Numbered from the stretch's first letter, positions 1 through 7,650 are shown. The stretch: DNA of 16,551 bases from JBGLNL01 sp046484125 (GCA_046484125.1 JAWOBX010000008.1:1-16551), one strand, 5' to 3'. Program-made: numbers and translations. Notes: generated by a model not told the origin, from the letters alone.

Positions 1-240
1 ACGGGAGAGGACGGCAAGGTAGATACCGGGGAAAGCGACAAACTCCGGGAGGAGATGAGGGAACGGCGCAGGCAGAGATCGGTCGACGCCGGGGAATGGT
101 GGAAACAGGAACGCCAGGTGGTTCTGGAAAAGAGCTGGCCCGAGGATATGTACAACATGTTCGCCGACAGTTGCAAATACGGCAAGTTCCAGAGACAGTT
201 CTACGGCATGTGGCAGTTGCCGGAGGACTACTCGCTTTAG
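1..240 (+). CDS. Acetone carboxylase alpha subunit-like, C-terminal fragment (5' end outside window)
   Basis: The reading frame is open from the first base and ends with TAG at 238-240, so only the last 79 residues are visible. The tail carries the pattern WWKQER, then a Trp-rich end (FYGMWQLPEDY), which from memory resembles the C-terminus of acetone carboxylase alpha (HyuB-like) subunits. The main argument is context: the next two genes are clear gamma and beta subunits of the same enzyme, and the alpha subunit is the only one otherwise missing. In the family the alpha subunit carries the metal-containing carboxylation site, but that region lies outside the window. The well-known Xanthobacter order is beta-alpha-gamma; here it is alpha-gamma-beta. 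An internal Met at 55 is not a credible separate start because the frame continues upstream. Confidence 0.7.
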   Translation, partial: TGEDGKVDTGESDKLREEMRERRRQRSVDAGEWWKQERQVVLEKSWPEDMYNMFADSCKYGKFQRQFYGMWQLPEDYSL

Positions 241-252
241 GGGGAGAATAAC

Positions 253-825
253 ATGGAAAGAGACGACCGTTTCACCAGGGAAAATCTGAAAAGGCTGGTC
301 GAGGGCACCCTCCACTGGGATGAGGTCAAGAAGGTCATCCGCCTCGACCCCAAGGATTCCGACCGTTTCTTCAAATACCTCGATGTACTCCAGGAGAAGG
401 TCCCGTGGGATGACAGAATCCTCCTGCGCATCTCCGACCACCTGTACATCGTGGCCAAAGAAGGCGGGGGAAGGGTCACCAGGTGCGATTGCGGACATGA
501 GTTCGGCGATTACCGCGTCAACTGGAAGCTGGGCTGCAAGGTCTACGTCAGGAAGACGAAAGAGGAGATCGGCGAGGTGGTCACCATCCCCGAGGCCCGG
601 CACAACACCGACCTGGTGGAGATGAGGGAGTTCTACTGCCCCGGCTGCTACGCCCTCCTCGGGGTCGAGGTGGTCCCGCCGGGCTACCCGCCCGTCTTCG
701 AGATGCTCCCCGATCTCGACAGCTTCTACAGGGATTGGCTTAACCAGCCCCTGCCGGATGAGAGCCCGGACTGGTTCCAGGATAAGACTCTCGACAAACC
801 AGCCGAATGGGCAAAGGAGGGATAG
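253..825 (+). CDS. acxC: Acetone carboxylase gamma subunit
   Basis: Small subunit of the ATP-dependent carboxylase that converts acetone and bicarbonate to acetoacetate. The 190-residue protein is a little longer than the about 170 residues usual for the family. The diagnostic part is residues 78-150: a CDCGHEFGDYRVNW block (C78, C80), C95, then FYCPGCYALLGVEV (C129, C132) followed by a PPGYPP turn. The paired cysteines suggest a structural zinc site, which the known acetone carboxylase gamma subunit has. A GGGGGAG ribosome-binding site lies about 6 bases before the ATG, and the gene starts 12 bases after the alpha stop, so they are co-transcribed. All six Ile codons are ATC and the third positions are very C/G-rich, unlike the following beta gene. 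The true substrate could be another methyl ketone. Confidence 0.85.
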   Translation: MERDDRFTRENLKRLVEGTLHWDEVKKVIRLDPKDSDRFFKYLDVLQEKVPWDDRILLRISDHLYIVAKEGGGRVTRCDCGHEFGDYRVNWKLGCKVYVRKTKEEIGEVVTIPEARHNTDLVEMREFYCPGCYALLGVEVVPPGYPPVFEMLPDLDSFYRDWLNQPLPDESPDWFQDKTLDKPAEWAKEG

Positions 826-831
826 GTAAAG

Positions 832-2988
832 ATGGCAGAGGATACGAGATATATTATAGCCGAGGATGCCGGCGGATCCATGACGGACTGCTTCCTCGTT
901 GACAGCGATGGCAATTTCTCCACGGGCAAGTTTATAACTCATCAAGAGGCAGAACATATCAGTTACATGGGAGCTCTCAGGGACGCAGCCGGACGGTGGG
1001 GCATGGAAAGCCGCCATATCCATGAAAAAGCCATATCGTCCACCTACACGGGCACATCCATGGTCAATATACTGGTAACTCAGGGAGGAAGTAACGTTGG
1101 TCTGCTGGTGACCCGTGGTTTCGCTCACCTGCCCATTATCGAGCGAGGACTCACCTGGATCGGGCAGACTTATGAAGATATTCTTCATCAGCAACTCCAT
1201 GAACACACGCCCTGGCTGGTCCAGTCGAAGAATATCAGGGAAGTCACCGAACGAGTCAACGTCGGCAGCTATTATATGCAGCATCACTCTTTTCCCGGGA
1301 CCATCATCATACCGCTCGCCGAAGATGAGGCAGTCCGTGGAGTGAACGAACTCCTGGAGAATGGGGTGGAAATCATTGGGGTGATGTGCATCGGGTCGTA
1401 TGCCAATCCGGCACACGAGAACAGGATTGCCGAGATAGCCAGGGAGGCAATCGAGAGGCGTGGCCTGGAGATACCCGTAATCACTTCGGCGGAGATGTGT
1501 GCCGTGCCGAATGAGACTGAAAGGCTGAAAACACTCCTGGTGCAATGTTATATCCAGGAGACCGCGAGGAAGGCATTGCTGGCCGTGGAGGATGCAGCCA
1601 GGCAAGAGGGGTACAAGCGGGAACTGATGACCCTGCTGGGATATGGAGCGGCGGCCACCGTGCGATATCCAAAGCTGGCTGAGGCGGTAGCCTCGGGTCC
1701 AACCGGTGGATTGCTGGGCGGCAAATTCATGTCCAACTTCCTGAAACGGCCCAATATGGTATGCTGGGACCTTGGCTGTACCACTTGCGATATCGGTCTC
1801 ATCGCCGGAGGACTTCTCCCCGTAAACAAATCGCCGGAATTCGCCGGCCACAAAGTTAGAATGCCGATGATCGCGATTGACTGCCTCGGTGCCGGGTGCA
1901 GTCACGTGGTGCACGCCGACCCGGTCAACGGCAGAATAACCATCGGCCCGGAAAGCGTAAAGGCAGATCTGGGCACCATGTATACCTCCGATAAGGTTAC
2001 CATAGGCGATATCGACCTGACACTGGGATATGTAAACCCCGATTATTACCTGGGCGGGACCATTCAGGTGGACAAGGAACGGGCCAAAGCTGAGCTGGAA
2101 AGACAGGTGGCCCGGCCCCTGGATCAGGATGTATATGATGTATCCTTGAAGATACTGGACCTGCTTCACGCCAAGGTGGCCGACCATATGAACGGCGTAC
2201 TCCTTTCCAAGGGTCTTAATCCCGCTGAGTTCACCCTGCTAGTCTATGGCGCTGCCGGCCCCCTCCATCTGTGGGGCCTTGACAGGATGATAGATTTCGC
2301 CGAGGTTGTCGTGGTGCCATGGTCCGCGGTGTTCTCTTCCTTTGGCGTGGCCGCCGCTGACTATTTCCATCGCTACGACCAGGCGGTGACATTCTTCCTG
2401 ACACCTGATATGCCTGACGAGGTCAAGTTAATGCAGGGAGGAATCCTGAGCCAGACATGGGCCGCGCTGGAAGAACGAGGTTACAATGAACTTGAGGCTG
2501 AGGGATTCTCCCGGGACACCGTGAAGTTCCGCCACGGGATATCCTGCCGTTACATAGGTCAGCTCTCAAACTGGGAGGTGCCGGTTGATGTGGGGAGGGT
2601 GGAAAGTATGGAAGATTTGAACTCGGTCATAGGCGCGTTCGAAAAACACTACACCAATATATACCCGGCTGGCGCCCGCTTCCCCGAAGCCGGTTATCAG
2701 ATAACTGAAATCTACGTGGAGGCAGCCGTCGATAAACCAAAGCCGGCGATACAATCCAACCCTGTCCATGGCCTGGAACCACCGAAAGAGGCCCATAAGG
2801 GAACTCGAAAGGCCTTCTTCGACGGTGAGTGGATCACCTTCGGTACCTATGAGCAGGATATGCTGGAAGCCGGAAACAGGATAGACGGCCCTGCTATTAT
2901 AGAGCATACACAGACAACATTTCTTATACCGCCGCAGAACTACGTTGAACTCGACCAGTATAAATTCATGCATTACAGGAGAAAATAG
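832..2988 (+). CDS. acxA: Acetone carboxylase beta subunit (hydantoinase A / HyuA family, ATP-binding)
   Basis: ATP-using subunit of the carboxylase; in the characterised enzyme it phosphorylates bicarbonate and acetone with ATP going to AMP. The 718 residues match the about 717 of the Xanthobacter subunit. Actin/ASKHA-type nucleotide motifs are visible: DAGGSMTD at 12-19 (first phosphate loop), SGPTGGLLGG around 288-297, CWDLGCTTCDIG at 311-322 (second phosphate loop) and YGAAGPLHLWG near residue 475. Residues 347-357 (AIDCLGAGCSH) match the HyuA signature. The start is well supported by AAGGAGG 12-18 bases upstream; the gene follows gamma after 6 bases, so the operon is tight. Codon use shifts here: ATA and ATT Ile codons are common, against all ATC in gamma. 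A hydantoinase or acetophenone carboxylase subunit is the alternative, but the gamma subunit next door favours acetone carboxylase. Confidence 0.88.
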   Translation: MAEDTRYIIAEDAGGSMTDCFLVDSDGNFSTGKFITHQEAEHISYMGALRDAAGRWGMESRHIHEKAISSTYTGTSMVNILVTQGGSNVGLLVTRGFAHLPIIERGLTWIGQTYEDILHQQLHEHTPWLVQSKNIREVTERVNVGSYYMQHHSFPGTIIIPLAEDEAVRGVNELLENGVEIIGVMCIGSYANPAHENRIAEIAREAIERRGLEIPVITSAEMCAVPNETERLKTLLVQCYIQETARKALLAVEDAARQEGYKRELMTLLGYGAAATVRYPKLAEAVASGPTGGLLGGKFMSNFLKRPNMVCWDLGCTTCDIGLIAGGLLPVNKSPEFAGHKVRMPMIAIDCLGAGCSHVVHADPVNGRITIGPESVKADLGTMYTSDKVTIGDIDLTLGYVNPDYYLGGTIQVDKERAKAELERQVARPLDQDVYDVSLKILDLLHAKVADHMNGVLLSKGLNPAEFTLLVYGAAGPLHLWGLDRMIDFAEVVVVPWSAVFSSFGVAAADYFHRYDQAVTFFLTPDMPDEVKLMQGGILSQTWAALEERGYNELEAEGFSRDTVKFRHGISCRYIGQLSNWEVPVDVGRVESMEDLNSVIGAFEKHYTNIYPAGARFPEAGYQITEIYVEAAVDKPKPAIQSNPVHGLEPPKEAHKGTRKAFFDGEWITFGTYEQDMLEAGNRIDGPAIIEHTQTTFLIPPQNYVELDQYKFMHYRRK

Positions 2989-3015
2989 AACCTGTTATAA
3001 GGGGGCAGCTATTTA

Positions 3016-3044
3016 TTGACGGTATCAGATTAGTGGTGTAGACT
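3016..3044 (+). promoter_or_regulatory. Sigma-70-like promoter for the lipoprotein gene
   Basis: TTGACG (3016-3021, 5 of 6 to consensus) and TAGACT (3039-3044, 4 of 6) are separated by 17 bases. Transcription would begin near 3051, giving a leader of about 22 bases before the ATG at 3073. This suggests the lipoprotein is expressed separately from the carboxylase operon, although I see no terminator between them. Confidence 0.5.
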
Positions 3045-3072
3045 GGCCTTAACCTGAGGCAGGAGGGAACGC

Positions 3073-4065
3073 ATGAAGTTTAACAAGTACGGGTTTCTAA
3101 TCCATTTCGTTCTCATAATAAGCATGCTAGGCTTAGTCACCGCGGGTTGTGAAGAGGAGGATACCAGGTCGTCTCCCCAGACAACACAGCCTGCCGCCAC
3201 GGAAACATCAACACCACCGGTAACGGAAGAGCCAACTCCAACCACCCCTGCGCCCACATCCACCGATGTTCCACCGGAGATACCCCCACTTGACAGTCTT
3301 AAAATAGACTTCGGTGCTTTTCAGTCCCTGGGGGAAACATCCGCTCTTCCGGACGCATCTCAGTATGGTTTCCAACTGGCTTCATATGAGCGGCCCAATG
3401 AAGAGAAATCCTCACATGGTACAGCGGCGCTGGGCGATCAATCCTATTGGAACCATGCGGCCTTCAATGTCGGAATATGGAGCGCTATAATCGTTGTCGG
3501 GCTCGCCGTGCCTGTAGCCGCATTTGCGGCATCCTTCCACAACATCCCCCTGCAGCAACCCGATGGTTCATGGGTCTGGTCCTACGATGTACGGGTCGGC
3601 GGTGTTGTTCACAGCGCGGAATTGCACGGCAAATATATAGCCGACGGGGTCAGATGGGATATGTACATCTCCAAGGATGGGCATTACTCAGACTTTCACT
3701 GGTTCTACGGAGAATCGGATCTGCCCGCAACCGAGGGGTTCTGGGTTCTTAAAAACAAACCTTCTGATCCGACAGATCTTCTCCGGATCGACTGGCACCG
3801 GAGTATTGAAGATGGAACTGGAGATATCAAGTACACCAATATTGTCCCCGGCGGTCCGGAAAACGGCGGTTATATTTATATGGAGAACACCGACGATACA
3901 CCCTATGGCTCATACTGGGATATATACAACAAGGGTAAAGACAATCACACTTACATAGAATGGAACAGGAACACCCAGACAGGTAGAGTCAAAGACGCCA
4001 AACGATTCGGCGATAGCCAGTGGCACTGCTGGGATTCCAATCACAAGAATACCGAATGCCCTTGA
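3073..4065 (+). CDS. Secreted lipoprotein of unknown function
   Basis: I do not recognise the family. The N-terminus is a lipoprotein signal peptide: Lys4 and Lys... basic start (MKFNKYG), a hydrophobic stretch at about 8-24, and a lipobox ending TAGC with Cys26 as the predicted lipidated residue. Residues 27-72 are an acidic and Thr/Pro/Glu-rich linker typical of surface lipoproteins. A second hydrophobic stretch at 133-154 (Ile/Val/Ala rich) interrupts the mature part, followed by a polar, aromatic-rich region (many Trp and Tyr, residues 165-320) that looks beta-rich, and two late cysteines (C319, C329) that could form a disulfide. The start has AGGAGG 7 bases upstream and its own promoter. 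A role as an extracytoplasmic binding or surface protein is inference only; nothing ties it to the neighbouring metabolism. Confidence 0.75.
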   Translation: MKFNKYGFLIHFVLIISMLGLVTAGCEEEDTRSSPQTTQPAATETSTPPVTEEPTPTTPAPTSTDVPPEIPPLDSLKIDFGAFQSLGETSALPDASQYGFQLASYERPNEEKSSHGTAALGDQSYWNHAAFNVGIWSAIIVVGLAVPVAAFAASFHNIPLQQPDGSWVWSYDVRVGGVVHSAELHGKYIADGVRWDMYISKDGHYSDFHWFYGESDLPATEGFWVLKNKPSDPTDLLRIDWHRSIEDGTGDIKYTNIVPGGPENGGYIYMENTDDTPYGSYWDIYNKGKDNHTYIEWNRNTQTGRVKDAKRFGDSQWHCWDSNHKNTECP

Positions 4066-4113
4066 GACTACTTGTTGAAGAGGTTCTTTAATATCAGCTA
4101 AAGGCTGATTATT

Positions 4114-4148
4114 TAGGGGGACGTTACTATAGCAGGAGCGTCCCCCTA
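4114..4148. terminator. Hairpin terminator between convergent genes
   Basis: A perfect 10-bp inverted repeat, TAGGGGGACG (4114-4123) and CGTCCCCCTA (4139-4148), with a 15-base loop, followed by TTTACTT on the plus strand. It lies 48 bases after the lipoprotein stop and 70 bases from the end of the convergent membrane gene, so it probably serves the lipoprotein and perhaps both. The T-tract is short. Confidence 0.6.
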
Positions 4149-4217
4149 TTTACTTAACAGGCGTCGCATTATTTTCGTATACAATCCGCGAACGAATGAA
4201 TAAAGCTGAAATTGCTC

Positions 4218-4472
4218 TCACTCGCGGGACTTCTTCCGCCTTCGCCTCATAACGAGACTGCCCAGCAAAACAATCCCCCCGATAATGCCAACCGCGAGGT
4301 TTGCGGCCGCCAGGCCACCGATAACCCACGAAATGCCCAGTAGAAGTCCAAGATCGTAGTTACCCCCCGGCCTCCCCACCCCTCGAATGCTGGTAGTGAT
4401 AACCAGCACAATTGCTGTTGTGGCAACGATAACGGTGAGGCCGGATAAGATATCAACGCTCAGATCACTCAA
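4218..4472 (-). CDS. Small membrane protein, unknown function
   Basis: An 84-residue protein with strongly hydrophobic segments at about 8-27 and 41-75 (probably two closely spaced helices) and a very basic tail, RRRRKK, at 77-82. The tail predicts a cytoplasmic C-terminus by the positive-inside rule. The first codon is TTG (complement of 4470-4472), and the only upstream purine-rich stretch is GGCGGG about 7 bases before it, so the start is uncertain; no ATG lies in the N-terminal part. It is convergent to the lipoprotein gene. The coherent membrane pattern argues for a real gene over chance, but an overlapping frame (4247-4456) is also open and the TTG start is a weakness. No family is recognised. 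Confidence 0.5.
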   Translation of the reverse strand: MSDLSVDILSGLTVIVATTAIVLVITTSIRGVGRPGGNYDLGLLLGISWVIGGLAAANLAVGIIGGIVLLGSLVMRRRRKKSRE

Positions 4473-4529
4473 TTAACACCCGCCAATCCTTTGAAGCAGC
4501 CTCTTATTAGAAGTTCCAAGGTTTCAATC

Positions 4530-4559
4530 AGACTACCTTACCATAATCTTAATAGTCAA
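4530..4559 (-). promoter_or_regulatory. Weak candidate promoter for the small membrane protein
   Basis: On the minus strand TTGACT (4559-4554, 5 of 6) is followed after 18 bases by TAGTCT (4535-4530, only 3 of 6). Transcription would begin near 4523, about 50 bases before the TTG start at 4472. The -10 element is poor. Confidence 0.27.
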
Positions 4560-4775
4560 GCGAGAAGGAAAACCCGAAAACAGCGTTTCAAATATGAACA
4601 AGCTCGCTTTCCTGATGAATAGTCGCCTCACGGTGATTTTGGTTTTCATCGATCAGGGAATGCCACTTTGCCCAATAGGTTATCAGACCTGTTTCTTAAG
4701 GAAAAGGGAATAGCGAGTGATTCTGACGCAGGCATGCACACAAATAACTCGCTGCCTGTGGGAGATTGAGGCCTA

Positions 4776-4804
4776 TTGTACCTGAGCAGCTAAACAGGTA
4801 TAAT
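4776..4804 (+). promoter_or_regulatory. Promoter of the HMGS/thiolase/SDR operon
   Basis: A perfect TATAAT at 4799-4804 is preceded, after exactly 17 bases, by TTGTAC (4776-4781, matching the TTG of the -35 consensus). Transcription would begin near 4811, giving a leader of about 108 bases before the ATG at 4919. Confidence 0.55.
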
Positions 4805-4846
4805 TATCTCTTGGTGATTGAAGTACGTAATTGGTGTAACGGTATG

Positions 4847-4870
4847 GGGCTCGATTTGAGCCCTTTCATT
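4847..4870 (+). terminator. Attenuator-like hairpin in the operon leader
   Basis: GGGCTC (4847-4852), loop GATTT, GAGCCC (4858-4863), then TTTCATT. This has the form of a short factor-independent terminator, and lies between the predicted transcription start and the first gene. A second hairpin, GAGTT (4886-4890) with AACTC (4897-4901), lies just before the ribosome-binding site. Either transcription attenuation or termination of reads from upstream would fit. Confidence 0.45.
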
Positions 4871-4918
4871 TTGAGTTCATCTTGGGAGTTCAAGTCAACT
4901 CTCACCAGGGGAGGTTAA

Positions 4919-6370
4919 ATGGTTGGAATCACTTCATACGGGCCATACGTTCCATACAACCGTATAAACCGGAAGACTATCTTCAGTGCCATGGGGTGGC
5001 TGGATGCAGCTACCAACGTCAAAGGCGAAAAGGCATCATGTAATTTCGATGAGGATTCCGTCACCATGGCGGTTGCCGCGGCAACCAATTGTCTGAATCA
5101 AATCGATCGGGATAGCATTGATGGCGTGTACCTTGCCAGCATTACACTGCCCGCCATTGAAAGGCAGAACGCTGGTACCGTAGCTACCGCTCTGGATCTT
5201 CGCAGCGGAATCAGGTCTGCTGACTTCACAGGATCAACCAGGGTTGGAACCGCTGCAATGGTTTCCGCCTTTGACGCGGTGCAGGCGGGTTCAGCCAACA
5301 GCATTCTGGCCTGCGCCGCTGATTGCCGCGTAGGCAAGCCTGGGAGTCTGGATGAACAGACTTATGGAGACGCCGCCGCCGCTTTCCTTATCGGCAGGGA
5401 CGCGGTAATCGCTGAACTGCTGGGAACCTTTTCGGTCTCCTACGATTTCATGGGGCACTGGATGGGAGATGTCGATCAGTTCGGGCACTTCTGGGAGGCA
5501 AGATGGGTAATTGACGAAGGCTATAAGCCGCATCTGGTCGAAGCTGCCAGCGGAGCGCTCAAGAAGTGTGGTATTGAGATCAGTGACCTGGCAAAAGTAA
5601 TCATACCCTCTATAAACGCGAGGGCCGCCAGTTTAGTGGCAAAGAAACTGAAACTCTCCGACGAGCAGGTTCAGCCCTCTCTTTTCGACGGTGTCGGCGA
5701 TTGTGGTAATGCCCAGTCTCTGCTAATGCTGGCAGCCGCGCTTGATGAAGCAAAACCGGGGGATAAGATACTGGTTTTGAGTTATGGTAACGGAGCGGAA
5801 GCCATGATTTTCCAGGCGACCGACGCCATAGCGAAATACCAGCCAGCCAAAACGGTTGCCGGGATGCTCTCGATTAAAAATGAGATGACCAATTATAATC
5901 AATACCTGGTGTTCAGGGAGGTGCTCCCCGTTGAAACCGGGATCAGGGGTGAGGAGCTGGACGCATTCCCGACCCAGGTCTCGCGACTGTGGAGAGAGCG
6001 CAGGGAGATCATGGCACTTTGTGGCTCAAAGTGCCGGATGTGTGGCACCCCGCAGTACCCATACCAGAGGGTCTGCGTCAATCCCGACTGCGGCGCAACA
6101 GACGAGATGGAATGGTACCGCTTTTCCGACAAAACGGGGGAGCTGTTCACTTATACTGTAGATAACCTTTCGTTTACGTTCAACCCACCTCAAGCCTATG
6201 GAGTTATTGTATGGGAGGGCGGTGGCAAGTTCTGGTTCGATATAACCGATTGTCATGCCGATGAGCTGCAGGTGGGTATGCCTATGGAAATGTCTTTCCG
6301 GCGCAAGTATCACGACAGATGGCGTGGTCTTAGCGGATATTTCTGGAAGATGTTACCCGTAAGGAAATAA
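4919..6370 (+). CDS. HMG-CoA-synthase-like protein fused to a DUF35 (zinc ribbon/OB-fold) domain
   Basis: A 483-residue two-domain protein. Residues 1-305 have the thiolase-fold pattern of HMG-CoA synthase/KAS III-like enzymes (start GITSYGPYVPY, DEDSVTMAV at 44-52, ACAADCR at 131-137, GDAAAAFLIG at 150-159). Residues 357-483 are a DUF35 unit: a zinc ribbon with C372, C375, C386 and C391, then a beta-rich OB-fold. By hand alignment to archaeal HMG-CoA synthases (FACKAGTAAM) the nucleophilic cysteine position is Thr107 (STRVGTAAM), and the usual His is not evident; Glu81 is kept. So it may not catalyse the standard HMG-CoA reaction. It begins the operon, with a GGGGAGG site just before the ATG, and is 28 bases from the thiolase gene, which fits a thiolase/DUF35/HMGS-like complex. 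A diverged paralogue lies at 14566-16002. Confidence 0.82.
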   Translation: MVGITSYGPYVPYNRINRKTIFSAMGWLDAATNVKGEKASCNFDEDSVTMAVAAATNCLNQIDRDSIDGVYLASITLPAIERQNAGTVATALDLRSGIRSADFTGSTRVGTAAMVSAFDAVQAGSANSILACAADCRVGKPGSLDEQTYGDAAAAFLIGRDAVIAELLGTFSVSYDFMGHWMGDVDQFGHFWEARWVIDEGYKPHLVEAASGALKKCGIEISDLAKVIIPSINARAASLVAKKLKLSDEQVQPSLFDGVGDCGNAQSLLMLAAALDEAKPGDKILVLSYGNGAEAMIFQATDAIAKYQPAKTVAGMLSIKNEMTNYNQYLVFREVLPVETGIRGEELDAFPTQVSRLWRERREIMALCGSKCRMCGTPQYPYQRVCVNPDCGATDEMEWYRFSDKTGELFTYTVDNLSFTFNPPQAYGVIVWEGGGKFWFDITDCHADELQVGMPMEMSFRRKYHDRWRGLSGYFWKMLPVRK

Positions 6371-6398
6371 TCAACAGTCAGCTCAAGGAGGCCGAAAT

Positions 6399-7607
6399 AT
6401 GGCTGAGGGAATAAGAAACAAAGTCGCCATTATTGGAATGGGATGCACTAAATTCGGTGAGCACTGGGATAAGGCGGCTGAGGACCTGATGGTTGACGCC
6501 TTTGTAGAGTCTCTGGAAGACGCCGCCATAGAGAAGAAAGATATCGAAGCCGCGTGGCTGGGCCACTATTTCGATGAGGTAAACGTGGGGAAAACGGCAG
6601 CACTCCTTTCTCAGACATTGAAGCTTCCGTATATACCGGTAACCCGCGTTGAGAATGCCTGTGCCAGTGGGTCAGAGTCGCTCCGGGCGGCCTGCTACGC
6701 CGTAGCTTCCGGCGCCTACGATATCGGGCTGGCTATGGGCGTGGAAAAGCTAAAGGATTGCGGCTATGGAGGACTGCCTCAAAGCGCCATCCTTACCCTG
6801 CTGGGAACCAAAAGCCGGTCAATAAATCCAAACAGGACCGCGCCCGGCGGATTCGCAATGGTTGCCACCAAATATTTCGCCCAGTACGGACTTACACCGG
6901 AAGAGGGGAAACACGCCATCGCGTATGTCTCATACAAGAGTCACAAGAACGCTGTACACAGTCCAAAGTCACACCTTCGTAATGAGGGCAGCATCGACCA
7001 GATGATGAAGGCGCCAATCATAGCCTGGCCTCTGGGTTTGTTTGATTGCTGTGGTGTGAGCGACGGCGCGGCCTGCGCCATCGTCTGCCGCGCGGACATG
7101 GCGAAAAACTTCCGTGAAGACCCCATATACGTAAAGTCCCTGCAGATCGGCATAAGCTCCGGTGAAGAGATGATGTACAATAACTGGGATAACGCCCATA
7201 TTGAGACTACTTACCGGGTCGGTCAGAAGGCTTATGAAGAAGCGGGCATAAAGAATCCTCGCGAGGAAATCAGTGTAATGGAGACGCATGATTGCTTCTC
7301 CATTACGGAATTGACCGAATATGAAGACCTGCAGATTTCACCTCGTGGAAGAGCCAGGGAGGATATCGAGGCAGGGTTCTTTGACCTGGATGGCCAGATC
7401 CCCAACCAGCCTGATGGTGGTCTTAAGTGTTTCGGCCACCCTATCGGAGCGTCCGGACTGCGGATGATGTACGAGATCTACAAGCAACTTCAGGGTAAGG
7501 CACAGGAGCCTGTGAGACAGATCAAGAACCCAAAGGTGGGCCTTACACATAACATGGGTGGAGTTCCAGCCGCTAACGTGGTAAGTGTAATGATAGTGGG
7601 GCAATAG
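6399..7607 (+). CDS. SCP2/SCPx-type thiolase (acetyl-CoA acyltransferase family)
   Basis: A 402-residue thiolase of the SCP2-like class, which makes or cleaves 3-oxoacyl-CoA. Visible motifs: ENACASGS with nucleophile Cys88 (CxS), HDCF at 298-301, and FGHPIGASG at 345-353 (GHP). The fourth motif of the class, CxG, is altered: the segment reads THNMGGVP, so Asn385 stands where the paralogue at 13331-14533 has Cys381. The start has AAGGAGG about 7 bases upstream. It lies directly after the HMGS-like/DUF35 gene, as expected for partners that share an intermediate. DUF35 partners are known for several thiolase-like enzymes, such as BbsB with BbsA in toluene degradation and steroid aldolase Ltp2 with ChsH2. 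The substrate cannot be read from the sequence; the class often handles branched or bulky acyl chains. Confidence 0.85.
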   Translation: MAEGIRNKVAIIGMGCTKFGEHWDKAAEDLMVDAFVESLEDAAIEKKDIEAAWLGHYFDEVNVGKTAALLSQTLKLPYIPVTRVENACASGSESLRAACYAVASGAYDIGLAMGVEKLKDCGYGGLPQSAILTLLGTKSRSINPNRTAPGGFAMVATKYFAQYGLTPEEGKHAIAYVSYKSHKNAVHSPKSHLRNEGSIDQMMKAPIIAWPLGLFDCCGVSDGAACAIVCRADMAKNFREDPIYVKSLQIGISSGEEMMYNNWDNAHIETTYRVGQKAYEEAGIKNPREEISVMETHDCFSITELTEYEDLQISPRGRAREDIEAGFFDLDGQIPNQPDGGLKCFGHPIGASGLRMMYEIYKQLQGKAQEPVRQIKNPKVGLTHNMGGVPAANVVSVMIVGQ

Positions 7608-7650
7608 ATAGTAGAACCTGTTTTTTCAAAGCATAACAAGGAGGGTTGAA

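Larger units (their letters stand above)
4473..4918. other. 446-bp intergenic region with divergent promoters and a leader
   Basis: No convincing gene is seen. Its left end holds the weak minus-strand promoter for the small membrane protein, and its right end holds the promoter (4776-4804) and leader for the HMGS-like operon. Between them are short inverted repeats: AAGCGAG (4558-4564) with CTCGCTT about 40 bases on, and AGCGAGT (4712-4718) with ACTCGCT (4747-4753). The second pair sits just upstream of the -35 element and might be an operator, but this is not testable by eye. Confidence 0.4.

Noticed and set aside
2566..2973. A 135-codon minus-strand frame inside the carboxylase beta gene
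   Set aside because: The plus-strand gene has clear HyuA motifs and full family length; the antisense product has no plausible motif or start site.
4066..4217. tRNA or other structural RNA in the lipoprotein downstream region
   Set aside because: Only the terminator hairpin was found; no cloverleaf or T-loop pattern.
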